NCBI RefSeq assembly: GCF_014199255.1
Contig: NZ_JACIJF010000001.1
Location: 434,001 to 498,000 of the forward strand
Source: Sphingomonas xinjiangensis
Lineage (GTDB): Bacteria; Pseudomonadota; Alphaproteobacteria; Sphingomonadales; Sphingomonadaceae
Length of the DNA stretch: 64,000 nt
Reading direction: 5' to 3'
Under the pieces are notes generated by a model. It was not told where the DNA came from. It searched no databases and was given only the letters and a program-made list of their open reading frames with translations. Each line of letters starts with the position of its first letter. The stretch's first letter is position 1. The position numbers and the translations under genes were made by a program. Positions 35,970-45,622 of the stretch are shown here, in pieces.

Positions 35970-36007
35970 GGCCCGTTCTTCGCGGAGGATGAAGGAGCGG
36001 TCAACGG

Positions 36008-37291
36008 CTATGGCCGCCGGCGCAGCGCCCGCAAGTCGATGCCGAGCCGTTTTACGCGGTAATAGAAAGTCTTGCGTGGCAGTTGAAGCGCGTCAATCGC
36101 CGCGGCGATCTCTCCATTGGCGTTGGTGACGGCGTCGACGATCGCGGCGCGTTCGAACGCGTCGAGCCGTTCCGGCAGCGAGGCCTGCGCTGCTTGGCCG
36201 GCGTCGCTCTCCTCCAGACCCAGGCAGATCCGCTCGGCGGTCTTTTCCAGCTCCAACACATTGCCGGGCCAGCTGCGTGCGACCAGACGATGAGCATGGT
36301 CGGCGAGCGGCGGCAGCGGGCAGCCATGCGACTTTGCCGCCGCCGCCACGAAATGCGCGAACAGCAGCGGGATGTCGGCGGTCCGCTCCGAGAGCGGCGG
36401 CATCCGCAGCGGCACCCCGGCGAGCAAATGGAACAGTGCCGGCAACACTTGGTCGCGGCTGCCCTCTTCGATCGAGGCGACGATCCGCAGGTCGACAGGA
36501 TCGGGGTCGCGGCTTTCCAGTGCCAGGGCCCGGGTCTCCGCCAGCCGCGCAAGCCGATTCTGGAGATCGGGCTCGGCGCGGCCGAGATTATCGAGAAACA
36601 GCGTGCCGCGATGCGCCCGCTGGATCACGCCATTGCGCGCGAACAGCTCACGCTCGACGAGTTCGGCAGGCACGGTGGCGCAGTCTATCTTGAGGAAACG
36701 GTGCCGCGACCGGCGCCCGGCGCGGTGCACCAAGCGGGCATAATGCTCCTTCCCCACCCCCACCGCGCCTTCGATCACCAAGTCCAGCGCGGCATTGGCG
36801 AGCATCGGGATCATTGCGCGCAGGCGGCGGATCGCCGGGGTGTCGCCGATCAGGGCATCGTCGGCCTGGGCTTGCGCGAGGGCGCGGAGCTGGCGATTGT
36901 CGAGCGAAAGCGTACGTGCGCGGGCGGCGCGAGTGACCGCGGCCAACAGCGTGTCGGGATCAAAGGGCTTGGTCAGGAAGTCCCAGGCGCCCGCCTTGAT
37001 CGCGTTGACCGCCATTTCGACATCGCCATGCCCGGTGATGAGCACCACGGGCAGTTCGGGATCGCGGGCGTGCAGCGCGGCGAAGAGCTCAATCCCCGAC
37101 ATTCCCGGCATCCGCACGTCGGTGACGACCACCCCGGCAAAGTCGCTGCCGATCGCCGCAAGCGCGCTTGCGGGTTCGGCGAACGGGCGCACTTCGAAGC
37201 CGTTCAGCGTCAGCAGCTGTGTGGTCGCGGTGCGCAGATCGTCGTCATCATCGACCAACGCGACGAGCGGCAGTGGCGCGTCCACATTCAT
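36008..37291 (-). CDS. DctD-like response regulator with degenerate AAA+ domain
   Basis: A 427-aa NtrC-type protein: receiver (D58 in VVTDVRMPGMSG, K108 in LTKPFDPD), AAA+ region, and a Fis-type helix-turn-helix near the end (GEIAAAIDALQLPRKTFYYR). Walker A is kept as GAVGVGKE (175-182). The stretch between ELFARNG and RGTLFLDN is far shorter than usual and has no GAFTGA loop. Walker B ends Asp-Asn, not Asp-Glu. The FRxDLYYRLN arginine-finger segment is replaced by LPALFHLLAG. It therefore probably regulates with the housekeeping sigma factor, as described for NtrC or NtrX proteins lacking GAFTGA. It overlaps the kinase gene before it. Confidence 0.85.
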   Translation of the reverse strand: MNVDAPLPLVALVDDDDDLRTATTQLLTLNGFEVRPFAEPASALAAIGSDFAGVVVTDVRMPGMSGIELFAALHARDPELPVVLITGHGDVEMAVNAIKAGAWDFLTKPFDPDTLLAAVTRAARARTLSLDNRQLRALAQAQADDALIGDTPAIRRLRAMIPMLANAALDLVIEGAVGVGKEHYARLVHRAGRRSRHRFLKIDCATVPAELVERELFARNGVIQRAHRGTLFLDNLGRAEPDLQNRLARLAETRALALESRDPDPVDLRIVASIEEGSRDQVLPALFHLLAGVPLRMPPLSERTADIPLLFAHFVAAAAKSHGCPLPPLADHAHRLVARSWPGNVLELEKTAERICLGLEESDAGQAAQASLPERLDAFERAAIVDAVTNANGEIAAAIDALQLPRKTFYYRVKRLGIDLRALRRRP

Positions 37292-39009
37292 GCCCGGCGC
37301 ATCCCGACTTCGAAACGGGCACCCCCTGCAGACGGCAGCAGCTTGAGCCAACCGCCGAGTTCGACCATGATATCCTGCGAGATGACGAGCCCAAGCCCCA
37401 GCCCCTTATCGCGGCTGGTGACGAAAGGGGTGAACAGCCGGCCGACCACGTCGTCCGCGACGCCGGGGCCGCCATCGGCGACGGTCAACCGGACATGCGT
37501 CGCGTCATGCGACAGCGCGAGCGTGATGCGCCGCTCGGGCATGCCGGCCATCGCCTCCAGCGCGTTCTGGATCAGGTTCACCAGAACCTGCTCCAGCCGA
37601 ACCTTGCCGCCGAGCACCGCGAGTGCGGGCGGGATGGCGGGCAAATCGATCGCGGCACTGCGCAATTGCTCCTTGAGGATCAGCAACGCGCCGTCGACCA
37701 CGTCGCTCACCAGCACAGGCCGCACCTCGCCAGACTGGCGCCGCGAAAAGCCGCGCAGATGCGCCGTCACCGATCCGATGCGGTCGGCGAGACGGGCGAT
37801 CGTGCCCAGATTGGCGCGGACATCCTCCAGCGCGCCGCGATCAAGCAAGGTGCCGCTGGTCTGCGCATAGGTGCGGATCGCGGCGACGGGCTGCGCCGTT
37901 TCGTGTGCGACGCTGGCGGTGATCTGCCCCAGCGAGGCGAGCCGATTGGCCTGGCGCAGTGCATCGCGCAGTTCGGCGGCCCGCGCTTCGCTTTCGGCGC
38001 GCTCGTCCATTTCGCGGCGCAGATCAGCAGTGCGCTGCGCCACGGCATCCTCGAGCTCGGCGGTGCGCCGCCGAGCCAGGGTGACCCGCTGAGTCAGCGT
38101 CCAGCCAAGCACCGACAGCATGACCGCCGCCAGCGCTGCGCTAAGCGCCGCCGCGCGCTGCGCCGTACGAACCGCGGCGTTTACCGGCTGCATCAGCGTC
38201 AGCTGCCAGCCAGACTGCGCCACCGCCACTTCCCGCGCCACGAAGCGCCCGCCGCCATCCAGGACACGGACATCGCGCGCCCCGCGCCTGATCGGCAGCG
38301 GGCGCAACGCGTCGATCGGCACCCGCGTCTCCCGACGGAAGCGCGCCGCCGTCGCCGGGGTCAGCCTCTGGCTTGCCGCAAAGCGCCAGTCCGGCCGGCT
38401 GGTCACCAGCACGACCCCCAGCGGATTACGCACGAAAGTGATGCCGCCGGCGCGCGCCCATTCCTGCTCGATGCGGTCGAACTCCAGCTTGACGACGATC
38501 ACCCCCTGCCCCGCGCTGCGCCGCGCGAGATACAGGCCGGGGCGGTGGCTGACGGTGCCCAAGGCATATTGGCTCGCCTCGCCCCGCGCCTTCGCTTCCT
38601 GGAAATAGGGGCGGAAACGGTAATCCATACCCTTGAAGCTCTCCGGCGAGCGCCAGTTGCTCGCGGAGACCGCCGTCCCATCGGGTGCGATGACATAGAT
38701 CGCGGCGGCGCGCGTTACGCCGGCCAGCAGCTCAAGCTTTCGGTCGAGTGCCTCGCGGGCGGCGGGCACGCCGTTCACCGCCGCGATGACATCGCGGTCG
38801 TCGGCCAAGGTCAGCGGCAACAGACGAAAGCGTGCGAGTTCGCTGTCGAGCAGCGCGGCGCGCAAGCGTGCGTCAGTGACGGCTTGTTCGCGCAGATCGG
38901 CAAGCACCCGCTTCTCGGCGACGCTGCCGGCGATCATCACGGCCAGCGCACTCAACAACATCGTGCCGAGTACCCAGCGTAGCATGCGGGATCGCCAATC
39001 GAGACGCAT
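37288..39009 (-). CDS. DctB-like sensor histidine kinase
   Basis: A 573-aa membrane kinase. A first transmembrane helix (LRWVLGTMLLSALAVMIAG) is followed by a large periplasmic sensor with tandem PAS-like features (MDYRFRPYFQEAKARG is the DctB dicarboxylate-sensor signature). A second helix (AAALSALAAVMLSVLGW) and a coiled-coil linker follow. Then comes the kinase core: the H-box SVAHETAQPVAAIR with His near residue 366, N-box QNALEAM, G1 VADGGPGV and G2 GLGLGLVIS. The likely ligand is succinate, malate or fumarate. The ATG at 39009 is the best start. The stop overlaps the regulator's ATG. Confidence 0.9.
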   Translation of the reverse strand: MRLDWRSRMLRWVLGTMLLSALAVMIAGSVAEKRVLADLREQAVTDARLRAALLDSELARFRLLPLTLADDRDVIAAVNGVPAAREALDRKLELLAGVTRAAAIYVIAPDGTAVSASNWRSPESFKGMDYRFRPYFQEAKARGEASQYALGTVSHRPGLYLARRSAGQGVIVVKLEFDRIEQEWARAGGITFVRNPLGVVLVTSRPDWRFAASQRLTPATAARFRRETRVPIDALRPLPIRRGARDVRVLDGGGRFVAREVAVAQSGWQLTLMQPVNAAVRTAQRAAALSAALAAVMLSVLGWTLTQRVTLARRRTAELEDAVAQRTADLRREMDERAESEARAAELRDALRQANRLASLGQITASVAHETAQPVAAIRTYAQTSGTLLDRGALEDVRANLGTIARLADRIGSVTAHLRGFSRRQSGEVRPVLVSDVVDGALLILKEQLRSAAIDLPAIPPALAVLGGKVRLEQVLVNLIQNALEAMAGMPERRITLALSHDATHVRLTVADGGPGVADDVVGRLFTPFVTSRDKGLGLGLVISQDIMVELGGWLKLLPSAGGARFEVGMRRA

Positions 39010-39253
39010 GTCGCATTCGTAGCAACTCTGGAACCTTGTGCAAGTTTCGGCACTTGGGGTCGGCGCGCCGTTCCTATAGTTGCACATGGCTATTCGCAAA
39101 ATGTATCTGAGACAACAGCTATCTAGCTGCTACGCAACGATATTGTTCAGCGATGGCGATAGCTGATGCGCCCGCAGATTACTTTCGGGCAGAATTCCAA
39201 TCTGCCTTTCCCGCTCCCCAGAAGGCGGTCGGGCATGACGAGAGGATAAGGCC
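39010..39253. promoter_or_regulatory. Divergent regulatory region between dctB-like gene and dctA
   Basis: It holds several candidate regulator sites: GTGC-N8-GCAC at 39038-39053, the palindrome CGGCGCGCCG at 39061-39070, and TTGC-N12-GCAA at 39080-39099. Any of these could bind the DctD-like dimer. I saw no sigma-54 promoter (TGGCAC-N5-TTGC) on either strand. A TTGCAC hexamer near 39080 could be a -35 element, but no convincing -10 pair was fixed. Confidence 0.5.
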
Positions 39254-40597
39254 ATGACAGTTATTCCCTATCAAGCCGAAGCCGGAGCGGTACCGCCCAC
39301 GCGGCGCCCCTGGTACCGACACCTTTATGTCCAGGTACTGATCGCCATCGCCGCCGGCGTGCTGCTCGGCCACTTCTGGCCAGCGGTCGGCGAATCGCTG
39401 AAGCCGGTGGGAGACGCGTTCATCAAGCTGGTGAAGATGATCATCACACCGGTGATCTTCCTGACCATCGTCACGGGCATCGCCGGGATGCGCGACCTGG
39501 CTTCGGTCGGACGCGTGGCGGGCAAGGCCTTTGGCTATTTCCTGTTTTTCTCGACGCTTGCGCTGATCGTCGGCCTGATCGTCGCCAATGTCGTCCAGCC
39601 CGGCGCGGGGCTGAACATCGATCCCGCGACGCTGGATACGTCCAAGGTCGCGACTTATGCCGAAAAGGCGCATGAAACTTCGCTCATCAAGTTCCTGTTG
39701 GCCATCATCCCGGACAGCTTTCTTTCGGCGCTGACCGAAGGCAACATCCTCCAGACCCTGTTCATCGCCATCCTGTTCGGCATCGGCCTGGCGCTGATCG
39801 GCGACCGCGGCCAGCGCATTGTCGACGCGCTGGAGGACCTGTCGCTGGCCGTGTTCAAGGTCGTTGCGATCCTGATGAAGGCGGCGCCGATCGGCGCGTT
39901 CGGGGCAATGGCGTTCACCATCGGCGCGTATGGCGTCGGGACCCTCGCCAATCTCGCGATGCTGGTCGGCACCTTCTATCTCACGTCACTGATCTTCGTG
40001 ATCGTGGTGCTGGGTGCCGTTTCCTGGTGGGCCGGGTTCTCGATCTTCCGCCTGATCGGCTACCTGAAGGCCGAGCTGCTGCTGGTGCTTGGCACATCGA
40101 GCTCGGAAAGCGCCCTCCCCAGCCTTATGGAAAAGATGGAGCGCGCCGGCTGCGCCAAGTCGGTCGTCGGCCTGGTCGTGCCGACCGGCTATTCGTTCAA
40201 CCTGGACGGCACCAACATCTACATGACACTAGCGGCTTTGTTCATCGCCCAGGCGTGCAATGTGGACCTGACGCTCGGCCAGCAGTTGCTGCTGCTCGGC
40301 GTGGCAATGCTATCGTCCAAGGGCGCGGCGGGCGTGACCGGCGCGGGGTTCATCACCCTGGCCGCGACGCTGTCGATCGTCCCGAGCGTGCCGGTCGCCG
40401 GCATGGCGCTGATCCTGGGTGTCGACCGCTTCATGTCCGAATGCCGCAGCCTGACCAACTTCATCGGCAACGCAGTCGCCACCGTGGTGGTGTCGCGCTG
40501 GGAAGGCCGCTTGGACGAGGCGCAGTTCCGCATGGCGCTGTCGGGCAACAGCCCCCGCGTCGACCAGATGGCCGCCGATGCGGTTCCGGCGGAGTGA
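39254..40597 (+). CDS. dctA: C4-dicarboxylate:cation symporter DctA
   Basis: Inner-membrane importer of succinate, fumarate and malate, driven by protons or sodium. The protein is 447 aa. It has the DAACS fold with the serine-rich hairpin [35 protein letters not shown] in the transport core and [17 protein letters not shown] toward the end. The N-terminal cytosolic part leads to [17 protein letters not shown]. The ATG at 39254 follows GAGAGGATAAGG. It diverges from the dctB-like kinase and is followed by the porin five bases after its stop, so uptake across both membranes is encoded on one transcript. Confidence 0.96.
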   Translation: MTVIPYQAEAGAVPPTRRPWYRHLYVQVLIAIAAGVLLGHFWPAVGESLKPVGDAFIKLVKMIITPVIFLTIVTGIAGMRDLASVGRVAGKAFGYFLFFSTLALIVGLIVANVVQPGAGLNIDPATLDTSKVATYAEKAHETSLIKFLLAIIPDSFLSALTEGNILQTLFIAILFGIGLALIGDRGQRIVDALEDLSLAVFKVVAILMKAAPIGAFGAMAFTIGAYGVGTLANLAMLVGTFYLTSLIFVIVVLGAVSWWAGFSIFRLIGYLKAELLLVLGTSSSESALPSLMEKMERAGCAKSVVGLVVPTGYSFNLDGTNIYMTLAALFIAQACNVDLTLGQQLLLLGVAMLSSKGAAGVTGAGFITLAATLSIVPSVPVAGMALILGVDRFMSECRSLTNFIGNAVATVVVSRWEGRLDEAQFRMALSGNSPRVDQMAADAVPAE

Positions 40598-40602
40598 AGA
40601 CC

Positions 40603-42129
40603 ATGATCCAGCATCCGACCGCCCGCACGCTTGGCGCCGTCGCCCTGCCCTTCGCGCTGCTCGCCTCCACCGCAGCGTCGGCGCAGACCGCCCCTGCCGC
40701 CGCTCCGTCGCGTGACCCGGGGACGCAGGAGCGCGCCAACCCCACCGCCGCCTCTCCCGCAGCCGAGTCCTACCCCGCCGCCGCGGCGGGGGACGGCGTC
40801 ACCACCGGCGGCTACAACCAGTCGCGCTGGGCCGAGGATTGGACGCGCTTTCGCGATCCCGCCAAGATCGACGATCCCGTGGACCGGCTGAAGTACATCC
40901 CGCTGGCGGGCGATGGCGACGTGTACCTCACCTTGTCCGGCGAACTGCGGCTGCGCGTCAACCACACCACCAATCCGAATTTGCGAGAAGGCGAAGCGCA
41001 GCGGCAGGACATCAACCGCGTGTTCCTGGGCGGCGACCTCCATTTGGGCGACCATGTCCGCTTTTATGGCGAGCTGGCGCATGGCGGATTGTCGGGCCTG
41101 AACCTGGGCAACAAGCTGCCGAACCTGTCGAACGACCTTGCCCTTCAACAGTCGTTCGTTGACGTGACCGGCGATGTTGGTGGCGTCAATCTCGGCGTTC
41201 GCTATGGGCGTCAGACCTTTGCCGACGGACCAAACCTGCTGGTGGTGCCGCGCGACAACAACACCTTATATTTCACCTACAATGGCGTGCGTGCCTGGGC
41301 GCAGGGCAAGAATGTCCGCGCCGACGTCTTCGACTTCAAGCCGACCGAATATGGCCGTGAGGGGCTGGGCGACGACCGCATCGAGGACGAGCGCCGCTTC
41401 TCGGGCATCTCCGCCGGCTTCGTGTTGCCAGAGACGCTGTTCGGCGGGTCCAAGCTGTATCTCGATCCGTTTATCTGGCGGCTGCGCGACGACGACGCGA
41501 GCTGGGGTGGCGTGAATGCGCGCGAGCTGCGCAAATATTATGGCGTGCACTTCTGGGGCGATGCCGGCCCGGTCAACATCGACTGGTCGGTCAACCATCA
41601 GGGCGGCGATTTCAACGGCCGTGACATCGACGCCTGGCAGCTCCTGCTCGCGCAGAGCTATCGCTTGGGCAAGGACCGCAGCGCGCCGCGGGTCGGCTTC
41701 CACTTCGATTATGCGACGGGCGGCGGCGCCTACGGCACCGGCAAGCTACGCACCGCGCTCGCCCCCTTCGGCAACAATGTCTATTACAGCTACCAGCTGT
41801 TCGCGACGCCGACCAACCTGATCGCCTTCGCGCCGAACGTCAGCTTCCAGGCCGTGCCAAAGGTCCGCGCGACCCTGGAATACCAGTTCTCGTGGCGCGA
41901 CAGCGTCCATGACGCGGTCTATCGCGCCAACGGCACCGCTTTTGCCGGCACGCAGAACGTCGCCGACCGCAAGATCGCCGAAACCGCGCGCGCCCAGATC
42001 GTCTGGACGATCTCGCCCCGGGTCAGCTTCACCGGCCGCTACGAGCATTTGATGGCCGGGCCGTCGCTAGCCAAGGCGGGCTATCGCAGCTCCGACTTCC
42101 TCGCCGGTTGGCTGAGTTTCCGTTTCTGA
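40603..42129 (+). CDS. Alginate-export-type outer-membrane porin
   Basis: A 508-aa beta-barrel protein. The signal peptide (LGAVALPFALLASTAASA) is cut after about residue 27. An Ala/Pro-rich segment and then a strand-rich barrel follow (ELRLRVNHTTNPN, FYGELAHGG, GVRYGRQTF, YLDPFIWRL, GVHFWGDAG and others), ending in Phe after GWLSFRF as outer-membrane barrels do. It matches the alginate_exp domain. In this operon, between dctA and mqo, it is most likely an anion channel for C4-dicarboxylates. The ATG has GGAG nine bases upstream. It is 18 bases before the mqo GTG. Confidence 0.88.
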   Translation: MIQHPTARTLGAVALPFALLASTAASAQTAPAAAPSRDPGTQERANPTAASPAAESYPAAAAGDGVTTGGYNQSRWAEDWTRFRDPAKIDDPVDRLKYIPLAGDGDVYLTLSGELRLRVNHTTNPNLREGEAQRQDINRVFLGGDLHLGDHVRFYGELAHGGLSGLNLGNKLPNLSNDLALQQSFVDVTGDVGGVNLGVRYGRQTFADGPNLLVVPRDNNTLYFTYNGVRAWAQGKNVRADVFDFKPTEYGREGLGDDRIEDERRFSGISAGFVLPETLFGGSKLYLDPFIWRLRDDDASWGGVNARELRKYYGVHFWGDAGPVNIDWSVNHQGGDFNGRDIDAWQLLLAQSYRLGKDRSAPRVGFHFDYATGGGAYGTGKLRTALAPFGNNVYYSYQLFATPTNLIAFAPNVSFQAVPKVRATLEYQFSWRDSVHDAVYRANGTAFAGTQNVADRKIAETARAQIVWTISPRVSFTGRYEHLMAGPSLAKAGYRSSDFLAGWLSFRF

Positions 42130-42147
42130 TCCCAAGAAAGGCATGAT

Positions 42148-43839
42148 GTGCGTATCGATGTGGAAGACCGCCCGGCGGCGGCGACTGGCGTTACTCGCCG
42201 CGGGCTGCTCGGTTCCGCGCTGGCGGCGAGTGCCACGGCGTCGCTGTCAGCCTGCGCCAGCGGTCCGCCGGCGAGCGAGCGTTCGGTCGACGTCCTGCTG
42301 ATCGGCGCGGGCATCATGAGTGCGACGCTTGGCATCCTGCTACGCCAGCTCGAACCGAGCTGGACGATCGAGATGGTCGAGCGGCTGGACCAGGTGGCGG
42401 AGGAAAGCTCCAACGGGTGGAACAACGCCGGCACCGGTCATTCCGCGCTGTGCGAGCTCAACTACACGCCGGTGGCGAAGGACGGGCGGGTCGAGATTGC
42501 GAAGGCCATCGAGATCAACGAGCAATGGCAGATCACCCGTCAGTTCCTGAGCCATCAAGTAAAGGCCGGCGTGCTCGGCAATCCGCGCTCCTTCATCAAC
42601 TCGACGCCGCATATGAACCTGGTCTGGGGCGACGAGAATGTCGCTTACCTGCAGCGCCGCGTGGCAGCGCTTCAGGCGAGCCCGCTCTTTTCCGGCATGG
42701 AGATCACCACCGATCCACGCAAGATCGCGCAGTGGGTGCCGCTGATGATGGAAGGCCGCGACCCCAAGATGAAGCTGGCGGCGACTCGCTCGCCGCTCGG
42801 CACCGATTGCGACTGGGGCGAAGTGACGCGCCAGTACATCAAGGCGCTGCGTGGCCAGCAGGGCGTGACGCTGCGCACCGGGCATGAGGTCCAGGCACTG
42901 GAGCGCAATGCCGATGGCAGCTGGCGCGTCACTGCGCGCGATCGCAAGACCGATGCCAGGCACGTCATCAACGCACGCTTCGTGTTCGGCGGTGCGGGTG
43001 GCGGGGCGCTGCCGATCCTCCAGGAGTCCGGCATTCCCGAAGCCGGCGACTATGCCGGTTTCCCGGGCGGCGGATCGTTCCTCGTGACCGACAAGCCTGA
43101 GATTGCACATCGTCACCTGGCGAAGGTCTATGGCAAGGCTGGGGTCGGCTCGCCGCCGATGTCGGTCCCGCATCTCGACACGCGCTACCTGAACGGCAAG
43201 CAGGTGTTGCTGTTCGGGCCGTTCGCGACCTTCTCGACCAAGTTCCTGAAGGAAGGGTCGTATTTCGATCTGCCCGCGTCGGTGACACTCGATAATTTCC
43301 GCCCGATGATAAACGTGGGCTGGGACAATTTCGATCTGGTCGAATATCTCGCCGGGCAGCTGATGATGTCGCAGGAAGACCGCATGAACGCGCTGCGCGA
43401 ATATTTTCCTGGTGCCAAGGATGCCGATTGGCGGCTGTGGCAGGCCGGGCAGCGCGTGCAGATCATCAAGCGCGATCCGCAAAAGGGCGGCGTGCTGAAG
43501 CTGGGCACCGAGATCGTCGCATCAAAGGACGGGTCCATCGCCGCGCTGCTTGGCGCATCGCCCGGCGCGTCGACCGCCCCATCGATCATGCTGGGGCTGC
43601 TCGCCAAGGTGTTTCCCGAGCAGCTGAAGACCCCGGCCTGGCAAAGCAAGCTGCGCGAGATCGTGCCGAGCTATGGCACCGCGCTGAATGGAAATCCCGA
43701 ACTGCTGGCGCAGGAATGGGCGGCGACTGCGGAAACGCTCCAGCTGGCGATCCCTTCACCCGCGCTGCAGGTGGCGACGACGCCGCGTCCGGCAGCGACG
43801 CGGGTCAAGGCGCCGGGCGAGCCCGACCTGGCGCTGTAA
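42148..43839 (+). CDS. mqo: Malate:quinone oxidoreductase with Tat-like leader
   Basis: FAD enzyme oxidising malate to oxaloacetate and reducing the quinone pool. The protein is 563 aa. After the leader, the FAD-binding [19 protein letters not shown] is followed by [15 protein letters not shown], typical of Mqo. Unusually, residues 14-36 read [11 protein letters not shown]... with Arg17-Arg18 and a lipobox-like LSAC ending at Cys36, before the FAD domain. Most Mqo proteins are cytosolic and lack this. The start is a GTG (42148) with AAAGG upstream; an ATG at 42143 is in another frame. A terminator follows 22 bases after the stop. Confidence 0.93.
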   Translation: MRIDVEDRPAAATGVTRRGLLGSALAASATASLSACASGPPASERSVDVLLIGAGIMSATLGILLRQLEPSWTIEMVERLDQVAEESSNGWNNAGTGHSALCELNYTPVAKDGRVEIAKAIEINEQWQITRQFLSHQVKAGVLGNPRSFINSTPHMNLVWGDENVAYLQRRVAALQASPLFSGMEITTDPRKIAQWVPLMMEGRDPKMKLAATRSPLGTDCDWGEVTRQYIKALRGQQGVTLRTGHEVQALERNADGSWRVTARDRKTDARHVINARFVFGGAGGGALPILQESGIPEAGDYAGFPGGGSFLVTDKPEIAHRHLAKVYGKAGVGSPPMSVPHLDTRYLNGKQVLLFGPFATFSTKFLKEGSYFDLPASVTLDNFRPMINVGWDNFDLVEYLAGQLMMSQEDRMNALREYFPGAKDADWRLWQAGQRVQIIKRDPQKGGVLKLGTEIVASKDGSIAALLGASPGASTAPSIMLGLLAKVFPEQLKTPAWQSKLREIVPSYGTALNGNPELLAQEWAATAETLQLAIPSPALQVATTPRPAATRVKAPGEPDLAL

Positions 43840-43861
43840 GTCGCGCGGATCGGATGTGATG

Positions 43862-43894
43862 TGGCGGGTCATCCTTGGGGACGGCCCGCCATTT
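43862..43894. terminator. Terminator between convergent mqo and pit
   Basis: Stem TGGCGGG pairs with CCCGCCA across a 16-base loop and is followed by TTT in the mqo direction. It lies in the 60-base gap between the two stop codons and could end both transcripts. Confidence 0.65.
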
Positions 43895-43899
43895 CCGTG

Positions 43900-45537
43900 T
43901 CAGAGGCCGAACACCCGCACGGCGTTGAGCATCAGCCAGTACAGCCCGCCCGACAGCAGCATCGCCGCGGGCAGCGTCAGCAGCCAGGCGAGCGCCAGGT
44001 TGCGCACGGTACGCGCCTGAAGCCCCGAACCGCTGGCAACCGAGGCGCCAGCCACGCCCGAGGACAGGATGTGCGTGGTCGACACCGGCAGACCGAAGCG
44101 GTCGGCAGCCAGGATCGTCGCCGCCGCCACAAGCTCGGCCGAGGCGCCCATGCCATAGGTCATGTGCTGCTTGCCGATCTTTTCGCCCACCGTCACGACG
44201 ATCCGCTTCCAGCCGATCATGGTGCCGAGACCGAGTGCCAGCGCGACGACGATCTTCACCCATAGCGGGATGAAGCGTGTGCCGGCTTCCAGATTGGCCT
44301 GATAGTCCTTCAGCGCCTTCAACTCGGCTTCGTGGAAGCCTTCGGGTTTCTTGGTGGCGAGCTTGGTGGTGTCGAGCACCAGATACATGTCGTTGCGGAC
44401 GTTGGAGGTCGCTTCGGCAGGCACCTTGCTGAGCGAGCCATAGCCCTCGACCCGTGCAGTGAGGTCGCGCGACAGGCTTTCCAGCGCGGCGAATACCTGC
44501 GGCCCCTCAGCCTCGCGCTGCTGAAGCGCATGGGTCAGCACGCCGCGGGCACGATCGGCAGGTATTTCAATGCCGCCGCTGCGGGCGTCGAAGCTTGCCG
44601 AGGCGATGTTGGCGGTCTGCACAAAGGCAGGCGTCGCGCTGGCCGGCAGGGTGCGGTTGAGCGCGTAGGCGGTCGGAGCGCAGCCGATCAGGATCAGCAT
44701 GATCAGCCCCATGCCCTTTTGTCCATCGTTCGAGCCGTGGCTGAACGAAACGGCCGTGCAGGTGAAGATCAGCAGCGCGCGAATGCCCTTGGGCGGCGGT
44801 GCATCGCTTTCGGGCGCCTTGTAAAGCTCGGGATTGCGCAGCACCATGCGCATCACAAAGAGCAGCAGCAGCGCCGCGAAGAAGCCGATCAGCGGCGCCA
44901 TCCACAGCCCGGTAAGCACCTTCTGCGCCTGGCTCCAATCAACCCCGGCAGTGCCGCCGCGCGATCCCGCCTGGATCAGCTGGTTGGCCAAGCCGACGCC
45001 CAGCACCGATCCGATCAGCGTGTGCGACGAAGAGTTGGGAAGACCGACATACCAGGTGCCGAGATTCCACAGCACCGCCGCCAGCAGCAGCGCGAAGATC
45101 ATCGCAAAGCCTGCCGACGACCCGACGTTGAGCAGCAGATCGACGGGCAGCAGCGTGATGATCGAGTAGGCGACTGCGCCTGACGACACCATGACGCCCA
45201 GGAAATTGAAGAAGCCCGACCACACCACCGCGAAATGTGCCGGCATCGAATGGGTGTAGATCACGGTCGCGACGGCGTTCGCGGTGTCGTGGAAGCCGTT
45301 CACGAATTCGAAGCCGAGCGCGATCAGTAGCGCGAGCCCTAAGAACGCGAACGCCCCCAGCGCAAGCTCCTCGCCAACCCCCCGCGTATCGGTCAGCACG
45401 CTGAACAAAGCGAAAGCCAGTCCACCCACGATGATCGCGGCGAACAAAAGCTTGGCTAGAGCGTGGGTTTGATAATCGAGTCGAGGGCCCCTCGGCAGCG
45501 TAGCTGCGGGGGCCTGGTCCATTGCGAGCGTGGCCAT
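43900..45537 (-). CDS. Inorganic phosphate transporter, Pit family
   Basis: Low-affinity phosphate:H+ symporter of the inner membrane. The protein is 545 aa. The duplicated signature is seen as GFEFVNGFHDTANAVATVIYT in the first repeat and VSFSHGSNDGQKGMG in the second, plus GLPNSSSHTLIGSVLG and GLPVSTTHILSSGVAGAS. A large hydrophilic loop (about residues 290-410) separates the halves. It converges on mqo. No phoU-like gene is next to it. The link to the polyphosphate genes in the window is thematic only. Confidence 0.93.
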   Translation of the reverse strand: MATLAMDQAPAATLPRGPRLDYQTHALAKLLFAAIIVGGLAFALFSVLTDTRGVGEELALGAFAFLGLALLIALGFEFVNGFHDTANAVATVIYTHSMPAHFAVVWSGFFNFLGVMVSSGAVAYSIITLLPVDLLLNVGSSAGFAMIFALLLAAVLWNLGTWYVGLPNSSSHTLIGSVLGVGLANQLIQAGSRGGTAGVDWSQAQKVLTGLWMAPLIGFFAALLLLFVMRMVLRNPELYKAPESDAPPPKGIRALLIFTCTAVSFSHGSNDGQKGMGLIMLILIGCAPTAYALNRTLPASATPAFVQTANIASASFDARSGGIEIPADRARGVLTHALQQREAEGPQVFAALESLSRDLTARVEGYGSLSKVPAEATSNVRNDMYLVLDTTKLATKKPEGFHEAELKALKDYQANLEAGTRFIPLWVKIVVALALGLGTMIGWKRIVVTVGEKIGKQHMTYGMGASAELVAAATILAADRFGLPVSTTHILSSGVAGASVASGSGLQARTVRNLALAWLLTLPAAMLLSGGLYWLMLNAVRVFGL

Positions 45538-45622
45538 GATGCTGAGCCACTGGCCGTAGATCGTGACAAAGTGATGACAGCAAGGTTACAGAGCGACGGA
45601 CCGAGTGCCGTCGCGGCCGAGA

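Noticed and set aside
34539..36062. A 507-codon plus-strand open frame opposite the MHS transporter
   Set aside because: Reverse complement of a well-defined 12-helix protein; composition is His/Arg/Gln-rich noise.
39010..39253. A sigma-54 promoter for dctA
   Set aside because: No GG-N10-GC pair within a TGGCAC-N5-TTGC context was found on either strand; the nearest match has 11 bases between GG and GC.
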